Source: JAWKHR01 sp041394725
GTDB lineage: Bacteria > Acidobacteriota > Vicinamibacteria > Vicinamibacterales > SCN-69-37
Assembly: GCA_041394725.1 (NCBI GenBank)
Contig: JAWKHR010000007.1
Location: 133,025 to 197,024, forward strand
DNA length: 64,000 nt
Reading direction: 5' to 3'
Shown: piece after piece, positions 1-6,610 of the stretch
How positions within the stretch are numbered: the first letter of the stretch is position 1
Layout: each line of letters starts with the position of its first letter
Program-made: the position numbers and the translations under genes
Notes under the pieces: model-generated
Seen by the model: only the letters and a program-made list of their open reading frames with translations
Told to the model about the DNA's origin: nothing
Database searches by the model: none

Positions 1-677
1 CGCTCGTCGCCGACCCGGGTCCGCTCGCGGCGTTCTTCCTGCGCGAGGTCGGCGGCGGCGCGGTGCTCGGCCTCGGCATGGGCTACCTGGGGTACCGGGC
101 GCTCAAGAGCCTGGACGAGCACTCGCTCGAGCTGCTCATCACGCTGGCGCTCGTGATGTTCACCTACGCGGTGTCCTTCTGGATTCACGTCTCCGGGCCG
201 ATCGCGGTGGTGCTGGCGGGCCTCTTCATCGGCAATCCCGGCCGGGCGTTCGCGATGAGCGACCGGACGCGCGAGCACATCGACGGCTTCTGGAGCATGT
301 CGGACGAGATCCTGAACGCCGTGCTGTTCCTGCTGCTGGGCTTCGAGGTGGTTGCGGTGGCGGCGGCCGACCCGTCGGTGCTGGCCGGGCTCACGGCGGT
401 CCCGATCGTGCTGGCGGCGCGCTTCCTCTCGGTGTCGGTGCCGGTGACGGCGATGCGACTGCGCGGGCGGGTCGGGCAGCACCTGACGCCGGTGCTCACC
501 TGGTGCGGCCTGCGCGGCGGCATCTCGGTGGCGATGGTCCTCTCGCTGCCGCCGTTCCAGGGCCGCGACCACCTGATCACGGCCACCTACGCGGTGGTCG
601 TGTTCTCGGTGCTGGTGCAGGGGCTCACCGTGCGGCGGCTGCTCGTGTACTACGGGATCGGGGAACGGACGGGGTGA
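1..677 (+). CDS. Na+/H+ antiporter, CPA1/NhaP family (5' end outside window)
   Basis: This is the C-terminal part of a cation:proton antiporter that exchanges Na+ or K+ for protons across the inner membrane. The open frame runs in from before base 1, so the true start lies outside the window. What remains is about 225 residues, almost all hydrophobic helices. It contains the family-typical stretch TWCGLRGGISVAMVLSLP near the C-terminus and a GPIAVVLAGLFIGN segment earlier, both characteristic of NhaP/CPA1 transporters. Nothing in the segment suggests damage. No co-transcribed gene follows, because the next gene has its own promoter about 80 bases downstream. The ion preference cannot be read from the sequence. 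Confidence 0.85.
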   Translation, partial: LVADPGPLAAFFLREVGGGAVLGLGMGYLGYRALKSLDEHSLELLITLALVMFTYAVSFWIHVSGPIAVVLAGLFIGNPGRAFAMSDRTREHIDGFWSMSDEILNAVLFLLLGFEVVAVAAADPSVLAGLTAVPIVLAARFLSVSVPVTAMRLRGRVGQHLTPVLTWCGLRGGISVAMVLSLPPFQGRDHLITATYAVVVFSVLVQGLTVRRLLVYYGIGERTG

Positions 678-732
678 GGGGCGCCGGCAGGCGGCCGCAC
701 CGTCAGGCTCGTCTGCCGCCGCGACGACCCGG

Positions 733-793
733 CTCCCATCGACAGGCAATGGGAGTTGACGCCGGCGCCGCCGCGTCCTACACTGGCTCCCAT
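733..793 (+). promoter_or_regulatory. Promoter and candidate PadR operator
   Basis: A near-consensus sigma-70 promoter lies ahead of the first padR gene: TTGACG at 756-761, a 17-base spacer, and TACACT at 779-784. An inverted repeat CTCCCAT (733-739) / ATGGGAG (749-755) ends directly against the -35 box, and a third half-site CTCCCAT (787-793) follows the -10 box. Sites flanking both promoter elements are typical of an autoregulated repressor, so PadR binding here is a reasonable inference. Confidence 0.65.
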
Positions 794-849
794 CGGAAGA
801 CAAGGGGAGCCGGCCGGTCCCGGACGCCCCGGGAGACGCGCCGACACCG

Positions 850-1188
850 ATGGGCCTCACCAACACCGCACCCGACCTGCTGCCCGGCACCCTCGACCTG
901 TTGATCCTCCGCGCGCTCGTCCGCGAGCCGCTCCACGGCTACGCCATCGTCCAGCGCCTCCGCGTCGTCTCGCGTGACGTGGTGCAGGTGGGGGAGGGAT
1001 CGTTGTACCCGGCGCTCCAGCGGCTCCTGCTCAAGGGCTGGGTGCGGGCCGAGTGGGGCACCTCGGAGAACAACCGGCGCGCGCGCTACTACACGCTGAC
1101 CGCGGCGGGGAAGCGGCACCTGGCGGCCGAGCGGGCCGAGTTCGAGCGGCTCGTGGACGGGATCGCGCGCGTGCTGCAGGAGGCGTGA
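850..1188 (+). CDS. PadR family transcriptional regulator
   Basis: A small (112 residue) winged-helix repressor of the PadR family. It shows the family signature through its length: GTLDLLILRAL at the start of the DNA-binding domain, HGYAIVQRL, GSLYPALQRL in the recognition region, and RRARYYTLTAAG in the wing. Members of this family usually control the gene immediately downstream and themselves. Here the gene ends one base before the GTG start of a large permease, with GGAGG placed to serve that start, so the two are almost certainly co-transcribed. The ligand is unknown. The upstream CTCCCAT/ATGGGAG inverted repeat is the obvious candidate operator. Confidence 0.93.
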   Translation: MGLTNTAPDLLPGTLDLLILRALVREPLHGYAIVQRLRVVSRDVVQVGEGSLYPALQRLLLKGWVRAEWGTSENNRRARYYTLTAAGKRHLAAERAEFERLVDGIARVLQEA

Positions 1189-1189
1189 C

Positions 1190-3874
1190 GTGAAGCTGTG
1201 GCGACGCCTCACCCGGTGGTGGTCCGCGCGATCGCACGACGCCGCGCTCACCGAGGAACTCGAGCACCATCGATCGCTCGTGCAGGCCGACCTCGAACGC
1301 GGCGGCCTGACCGCGCACGACGCCGACGTCGCGAGCCGCCGCGCGATGGGCAACCTCACCCTGGTGCGCGAGGACGCGCGCGACGTGTGGGTGGTCGCGT
1401 GGGTGGACCGGCTCCGTCGCAACCTGCGCTTCGGCGTCCGGGGCCTGCGGCGGGAACCGACGTTCGCGGTGAGCGCGATGGCGACGCTCGCGATCGGCGT
1501 GGCCACCACGACCACGGTGTTCAGCGTGGTGGACGCCGAGCTGTGGAAGCCGCTGCCGTATCCGGACGCGGACCAGCTCGTCGTGGTCGTCTCCCGCGCG
1601 GACGCGACCGGCGCCCGGGTGGACGGCCTCTCCGGGGCCGACCTGCTCGACTGGCGCCGCGGCGCGCCGGCCTTCCAGGCGCTGGCGTCGACCGGACGCT
1701 ACGACCGGCGCGTCCTGCAACGGGAGACCGCCGAGTCGGTGCTGGTCCAGGAGGTCACGGCCAACTACTTCGACACGTTCGGCCGCCGGCCGATGGCCGG
1801 GCGCCCCTTCACCGCGGAGGATGCCCGGGGACGCCGCGCGGTGATGTTCACCGACCGCGGCTGGCGGCGCGTCTTCGGCACCGACGTCGTCGAGACCGGC
1901 GTCACGGTGGATCGCGTCACGATCGACGGGGAGTCGTTCGACGTCGCGGGTGTCGTCCGCGCGGACGATACCCTGGGGCCGGACCCGGATCTGTTCCTCA
2001 CGATCGACGAGGGGCGCGCGGCGTTCCTCGATCGCGCCACCCCGATGGGCTTCGGTGCCATCGGACGCCTGGCGCCCGGCGCCACGGCCGACGTCGCGCG
2101 GGCGCAGGTCCAGGCGGTCGTCGCGGCCACGGCGTCGCCCGACTCGCCCATGCGCCAGCCGGGTCACGCGGTGCTCGTGGCGTCGCTCGTCGGGTGGTAC
2201 GGCCGCGGCGATGCGCGCCCGCTCTACTTCTTCCTCGGCGCGTCGTTCATCGTCCTGCTGCTGACGGCCGTGAACGTGGCCGCGCTGCTCGTCGGCCGGG
2301 CGCAGCGCCGGTCGCGCGAGTTCGCGCTCCGCGGCGCGCTCGGCGGCGGCCAGCGCGCGTTGACCGGACAACTGCTGACCGAAGCCGTGCTCCTGGCCAT
2401 GCCGGGCGGCAGCCTCGGCCTGCTCCTGAGCGTCTGGGCGCTCGGGGCGCTCGCCACCGCGATGCCGCCGGGGGTGCTGTTCCGCGGGACGCAGATCCCG
2501 ATCGACCTGCGCATGGCCGTCTTCGCGATCGGCGTGACGACGCTCACCGCGGCGGTGTTCGTGCTGATGCCGCTCGCCACGGCCAGGCGAGTCTTCCTCG
2601 CCGGCGCGCTGGGGGCGGGCGGCCGCGCGGGGGCCGGCGTGGCCGAAGGGCGCGCGCGCGTGCGGCTGCTCGTCGCGCAGATGGCGCTCACCGTCGTGCT
2701 CCTGGCCGGCGCCGGCCTGTTCCTCCGGAGCTACGTGGGGCTGGCGCACGTCCCGCTCGGGTTCGATCCGTCGGACGCGTTCAGCGTCTCGGCGACGCTG
2801 AGCGGGCCCCGATACGACACCGAGGCGGGGCTCCGCGACTACGCCGCCGCCGCCCGCGACGCGGCGCTCGCGATTCCGGGCGTGCGCGTGGCCGCCGTCG
2901 GCAGCAGCTCGCCGCTGCGCAGCGGTCCCGTCGTCAACTACGCCCGCGCCGGCGAACCGGCGCCCGCCGAGGGGCAGGCGTCGCGGGCGATCCTCCGGGC
3001 CGTGACACCCGGGTTCTTCGACGGCTTCGGCATGCCGATCGTACGCGGGCGCGCCTTCACGGCGGCCGACGGCACCGGCGCGCCGCGGGTGGCCATCGTC
3101 AACGAGACGCTCGCCGAGCAGGCCTTCGGCACGACCGAGGTCATCGGCCGGGTCATCGACCTGCTCCCGAATGCCCGCGCGCCCTGGACCCGTCATCCCG
3201 GACCGTTGCGCATCGTCGGCGTCGTGCCGAACGTCAAGGAGGTGGGCCTCAACGAGGTGGACTTCGCCGACATCTTCGTGCCCTTCGACCAGATGCCGGC
3301 CCCGTGGATCGAGCTGGTCGCGCGCGTGGCCCGGCCCCGGGCCGGCGTCGGCGAGGCTCTCCGTCGCGCGATGGCCGCCATCGACCCGTCCCTGCCGGTG
3401 GGACAGGTGGTCCCGCTCGACGCCCGCGTCGACGACGCGATGCGTGAGGATCGGTTCAACACGCTCGTGGTGGTGGCGTTCGCGGCGCTGGCGGTGCTGC
3501 TCGCCGCGGTCGGCGTGTACGGGTCGGTGGCCTACGCGATGGAGGCGCGCCAGCGCGAGTTCGGCGTCCGCCTGGCGATGGGCGCGACGCCGCGCCGGCT
3601 GATCCTGGGTGCGCTCGCTCGGGCCGCGCGCCTCGGCCTCGTCAGCGCCGTCATCGGCCTGGCGTGCACGCTCATCGTGGCCCGGCTGATGGGCAACGCG
3701 CTGTACCTGGTGCCCGGCTCACACAACGGCCTGCTCTACGGGGTCGAGACCACCGACCCGGCAACGCTCGGCGCCGCGTTCGCGGCCATCGTCGCCCTCG
3801 CCGTCGCCGCCGCCTTCGTGCCCGCGCTGCGCTGCGGCCGGCTCGATCCGGTCAGCGCGCTGAGAAAGGAATAG
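1190..3874 (+). CDS. ADOP-type ABC transporter permease (MacB/FtsX-like)
   Basis: An intact 894-residue membrane protein of the acidobacterial duplicated orphan permease type. It has a short cytosolic prefix (about 1-80), a first transmembrane helix (VSAMATLAIGVATTTTVFSV), a MacB-like periplasmic core, a cluster of FtsX helices around 340-460, a second periplasmic core, and a final FtsX block ending with a DPVSALRKE tail. These proteins resemble two MacB permeases joined end to end and lack an adjacent ATPase gene, so the energy source and substrate are unknown. The GTG start at 1190 is preceded by GGAGG at 1180-1184. It is translationally close to padR and is likely controlled by it. Confidence 0.92.
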   Translation: MKLWRRLTRWWSARSHDAALTEELEHHRSLVQADLERGGLTAHDADVASRRAMGNLTLVREDARDVWVVAWVDRLRRNLRFGVRGLRREPTFAVSAMATLAIGVATTTTVFSVVDAELWKPLPYPDADQLVVVVSRADATGARVDGLSGADLLDWRRGAPAFQALASTGRYDRRVLQRETAESVLVQEVTANYFDTFGRRPMAGRPFTAEDARGRRAVMFTDRGWRRVFGTDVVETGVTVDRVTIDGESFDVAGVVRADDTLGPDPDLFLTIDEGRAAFLDRATPMGFGAIGRLAPGATADVARAQVQAVVAATASPDSPMRQPGHAVLVASLVGWYGRGDARPLYFFLGASFIVLLLTAVNVAALLVGRAQRRSREFALRGALGGGQRALTGQLLTEAVLLAMPGGSLGLLLSVWALGALATAMPPGVLFRGTQIPIDLRMAVFAIGVTTLTAAVFVLMPLATARRVFLAGALGAGGRAGAGVAEGRARVRLLVAQMALTVVLLAGAGLFLRSYVGLAHVPLGFDPSDAFSVSATLSGPRYDTEAGLRDYAAAARDAALAIPGVRVAAVGSSSPLRSGPVVNYARAGEPAPAEGQASRAILRAVTPGFFDGFGMPIVRGRAFTAADGTGAPRVAIVNETLAEQAFGTTEVIGRVIDLLPNARAPWTRHPGPLRIVGVVPNVKEVGLNEVDFADIFVPFDQMPAPWIELVARVARPRAGVGEALRRAMAAIDPSLPVGQVVPLDARVDDAMREDRFNTLVVVAFAALAVLLAAVGVYGSVAYAMEARQREFGVRLAMGATPRRLILGALARAARLGLVSAVIGLACTLIVARLMGNALYLVPGSHNGLLYGVETTDPATLGAAFAAIVALAVAAAFVPALRCGRLDPVSALRKE

Positions 3875-3883
3875 ACAATCAAT

Positions 3884-4154
3884 TGAGGATTGGCGATCGG
3901 AGATTGATGGATTGATTGAGGATTGAGGATTGTGCGATTGCCGATTTTCAGGGAATTGGCGATTTGGCGATTGACGGAATTGAAGGAGTGACACCGGCCG
4001 AATCGTCAATCACCAATCACCAATCGTCAATCGCCAATCTCCCAATCACCAATCTCCCAATCACCAATCTCCCAATCACCAATCCCGGACAATCACCAAT
4101 CCCAAATCTCCAATCTTCCAATCAATCCATCAATCTCAGATCATCAATCCTTCA
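3884..4154. repeat. Inverted pair of degenerate heptamer arrays
   Basis: An AT-richer stretch made of two arrays of a 7-base unit in opposite orientation. From about 3884 to 3984 the unit reads GATTGAG/GATTGGC and variants. From about 4001 to 4154 it reads the complement, CAATCNC, including several copies of the 15-base step CAATCACCAATCTCC. The two halves could fold into a long imperfect hairpin. It lies between the convergent permease and the citrate-synthase-like gene and overlaps the last codons of the latter, so it encodes the ending IEGLMI. It has no constant spacers, so it is not a CRISPR array. Confidence 0.85.
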
Positions 4155-5335
4155 ATGCGCGCGCCGGGCCGCGGCCCGGCGTACACCGCTCTCATCCTGA
4201 ACGCCGTCCGGCTCTCGTACTCCTCGATCGCGTGCGCGAGCCAGCCGGCGAGGCGGCCGAGGGCGAAGAGGGCCTCGCCGGCGCCGAACGTGAGCCCGAG
4301 CGCGCGGACCAGCGTGGCCAGCGCGAAGTCGACGTTCGGCGGTGGCAGGCCCTGGGCTTTGCCGAGGCGCTCGATCGCGTCGGCTTCCGGGGTGGGGCCG
4401 AACGACCGGGCGAGCGGCAGCAGGAGCGTCACGCGCGGGTCGCCGGCCGGGTAGAGCGGCTGGCCGAACCCCGGCACGTGCGCGTCTCGCGCGAGCAGTT
4501 CCGACACGGCTGCGTCCGCCGGGCGCCCGCCCGCGACGTCCCGGAACAGCGTCTCCACCTGCCGGCTCGCGCCGCCGTGCCACGAGCCGGCCATCGCGCC
4601 GAGGCCGGCGAGCACCGCCGCGTACGGATCGGCACGGAACGAGGCGGCGACCCGGACCGCCACGGTCGAGGCGGCCAGTTCGTGATCGGCCATGACGATG
4701 AGCGCGCGATCGACGGCGTGCACGATCTCCGGCCTCGGGCGTCGGCGGCCGAGCGCCGCGGCGATGCGGGCGGCGGCGCGCCCGCGTCGCGCGGGTGAGA
4801 TGGCCGCGATGGCCGTGCCCGTCAGGCGGCGCGCGGTGGCCAGCGCGCCGGCGGGTCGCAGGTCGAGGCGCAGCGGGTCGCCCGCGCCGAGGACGGCCAC
4901 GACGAGGCGCAGGCGATCGAGAAACGGCGCATCGGCGGGGATCGATGCCAGCGCGCGGTGCGCGCGATCGGCGGCGGCCTCGTCCACCGGCCAGGCTGGC
5001 GGGTCGGTCGTGTCGTCGCCGGTCCAGAGGAACTCGGCGACCGCCTCCCACGTCCGCGTCGCGGCGAGATCCTCCGGCGCGCGGCCCCGGTACCAGTAGC
5101 GTCCGCCCTCGATCAGCGTGATGGCGGACGTCATGCGCAGGTCGGGCCGGCGCTCGACCGGGTCGCGGGCGCGGCGGGTGAGCGCGTCGAGCTGGATCGG
5201 GTCGAACCACGATCCCCGGCGGCCGGGGAGCGAGTACGCCGTCACGAGGCCTCGACTGACGTAGGCGTACAGCGTCGTGCGCTTGATCCCGAGCCGGGTC
5301 GCCGCGGCCGCCGCCGGCAGCAGATGACTCTCCAT
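4136..5335 (-). CDS. Citrate synthase-like protein with N-terminal helix-turn-helix
   Basis: A 399-residue protein joining a DNA-binding-like helix-turn-helix at about residues 3-60 (AAAATRLGIKRTTLYAYVSRG, then a tryptophan-containing wing) to a citrate synthase fold. The synthase part keeps the first catalytic histidine context (GSWHGGASRQV) and the aspartate motif PNVDFAL. The second catalytic histidine, normally GFGHPLY or GFGHRVY, is replaced by glutamine (GFGQPLY). An in-frame ATG also exists at 5353, but the ATG at 5335 begins at the conserved helix-turn-helix. The gene is divergent from a regular citrate synthase, with palindromes in the shared 56-base gap. Function could be a weak synthase, a citryl/acyl-CoA enzyme, or a metabolite-responsive regulator. 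The last residues come from the heptamer repeat. Confidence 0.85.
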   Translation of the reverse strand: MESHLLPAAAAATRLGIKRTTLYAYVSRGLVTAYSLPGRRGSWFDPIQLDALTRRARDPVERRPDLRMTSAITLIEGGRYWYRGRAPEDLAATRTWEAVAEFLWTGDDTTDPPAWPVDEAAADRAHRALASIPADAPFLDRLRLVVAVLGAGDPLRLDLRPAGALATARRLTGTAIAAISPARRGRAAARIAAALGRRRPRPEIVHAVDRALIVMADHELAASTVAVRVAASFRADPYAAVLAGLGAMAGSWHGGASRQVETLFRDVAGGRPADAAVSELLARDAHVPGFGQPLYPAGDPRVTLLLPLARSFGPTPEADAIERLGKAQGLPPPNVDFALATLVRALGLTFGAGEALFALGRLAGWLAHAIEEYESRTAFRMRAVYAGPRPGARIEGLMI

Positions 5336-5338
5336 GCG

Positions 5339-5364
5339 TTGATCGTAGATCAAGATTGATCAAT
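5339..5364. promoter_or_regulatory. Tandem palindromes between divergent citrate synthase genes
   Basis: The intergenic gap holds TTGATC-GTA-GATCAA (5339-5353), a perfect inverted repeat, and directly after it the perfect palindrome ATTGATCAAT (5355-5364). Both share the TTGATC half-site. The position between two divergent starts, one of them a helix-turn-helix protein, suggests an operator controlling one or both genes. This is an inference from position and symmetry. Confidence 0.55.
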
Positions 5365-5391
5365 ATAGCCGCAAGGGTCGATCATGGAGGC

Positions 5392-6522
5392 ATGACGACC
5401 CTGATTGACGCGCCAGCCGGCCTCGAGGGCGTCGTCGCGGCCACCACCGCGATCGGCGACGTCCGCGGCGACGAGGGCTTCTTCCACTACCGCGGCTACC
5501 CGGCACCGGACCTGGCGCGGGAGCGATCGTTCGAGGAGGTCTGGCACCTGCTGCACCACGGGCGGCTGCCGGACGCCGGGGAACTCCGCGCGTTCGCGGC
5601 CGAGACCGCCGCGCTGCGCGCGGTGCCCGACGTCGTCAGCGCCGTGCTGGGTGCGGTCGCGCCGCGCGGGACGCCGATGGCGGTGTTGCGCACGCTGGTC
5701 TCGCTCGCCGGCCAGGACGCCCGGCCGTGGCTCGACCTCGAGCCGGCCGAGCGCGAACGGCAGGCGCTGCGGCTGGCCGCGATGACGCCGTCGATCGTCG
5801 CGGCCGCGTGGCGGGCGCGCACGGGGCAGGCGGTCGTCGCGCCCGATCCATCGCTCGGTTTCGCGGCGGATTACCTGCGGATGGTGACGGGGGAGGCCCC
5901 GCCGGCCCAGGCGGCGCGCGCGCTCGAGCAGTACCTGCTGCTGACCATCGACCACGGGTTCAACGCGTCCACGTTCACCGCGCGCGTCGTGACCTCGACC
6001 GGCGCCGACCTGACGTCGGCCGCCGTGGCCGGCATCGCGGCGCTCTCCGGGCCGCTCCACGGCGGCGCGCCCGGGCGGGTCGTGGACATGCTGACCGAGA
6101 TCGGATCGGCCGATCGCGCGCGGCCGTGGCTCGAGGAGGCGATGGCCGCGGGCCGGCGCATCATGGGCTTCGGCCACCGCGTCTACAGGACCGAAGACCC
6201 GCGGTCGGTCGTGCTCAAGCAGACCGCGCTGGCCATCGGCGGTCCGGAGGTCGAGCTGGCCGTCGAGGTCGAGCGCATCGCGCTCGACATCCTCGATCGC
6301 AAATATCCCGAGCGGAAGCTGCGCACGAACGTCGAGTTCTACGCCGGGGTCGTGCTGCACCAGATCGGCCTGCCGCCGGAGCTCTACCCGCCGACGTTCG
6401 CGGTGAGCCGCATGGTCGGCTGGATGGCGCACGTGCTCGAGCAGACGCGCGGCAACCGCATCATCCGCCCGGCGTCGCGATACGTCGGGACCGATGCACG
6501 AGGGGTCAGGTCTTGGCTTTAA
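5392..6522 (+). CDS. Citrate synthase (or 2-methylcitrate synthase)
   Basis: A 376-residue type II-like small citrate synthase, which condenses acetyl-CoA (or propionyl-CoA) with oxaloacetate in the TCA or methylcitrate cycle. Catalytic histidine motifs are present (LSGPLHGGAPGRV and MGFGHRVYR). The usual aspartate motif reads NVEFYAG, with glutamate in the place of aspartate, a variant I recall from other small synthases. The ATG at 5392 begins MTTLIDAPAGLEGVV, matching the family N-terminus. An upstream in-frame TTG at 5356 lies inside the palindromes and is less likely. The final residues RGVRSWL and the stop come from an inserted palindrome, so the native C-terminus may be replaced. Substrate choice cannot be decided from sequence alone. 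Confidence 0.9.
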   Translation: MTTLIDAPAGLEGVVAATTAIGDVRGDEGFFHYRGYPAPDLARERSFEEVWHLLHHGRLPDAGELRAFAAETAALRAVPDVVSAVLGAVAPRGTPMAVLRTLVSLAGQDARPWLDLEPAERERQALRLAAMTPSIVAAAWRARTGQAVVAPDPSLGFAADYLRMVTGEAPPAQAARALEQYLLLTIDHGFNASTFTARVVTSTGADLTSAAVAGIAALSGPLHGGAPGRVVDMLTEIGSADRARPWLEEAMAAGRRIMGFGHRVYRTEDPRSVVLKQTALAIGGPEVELAVEVERIALDILDRKYPERKLRTNVEFYAGVVLHQIGLPPELYPPTFAVSRMVGWMAHVLEQTRGNRIIRPASRYVGTDARGVRSWL

Positions 6523-6610
6523 GCCTCGGGAGATCGACGATGACGATCTTGTCGTTACAGGATCGTCATCGTCGCTTCCCCGAGGCTTAAAGCCAAGACC
6601 TGACCCCTCG
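6499..6610. repeat. Long palindromic element (REPIN/MITE-like)
   Basis: A 112-base near-perfect inverted repeat. The outer arms 6499-6530 and 6579-6610 match over 32 bases (outer sequence CGAGGGGTCAGGTCTTGGCT). An inner pair CGACGATGACGATC / GATCGTCATCGTCG adds 14 bases around a short loop. It sits exactly between the convergent citrate synthase and permease reading frames. It supplies the stop codon of the former (TAA at 6520-6522) and removes the stop of the latter. No transposase is encoded, so a non-autonomous element mobilised by a REP-associated transposase elsewhere is possible. Confidence 0.85.

Noticed and set aside
1031..3196. Long open frame on the minus strand (721 codons) opposite the first permease
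   Set aside because: Its product is Arg/Gly/His-rich low complexity, typical of antisense reading in GC-rich coding DNA, and it covers an intact conserved gene.
4001..4154. CAATCNC array considered as CRISPR
   Set aside because: Units are 7-15 bases and degenerate, without constant-length unique spacers or cas genes.
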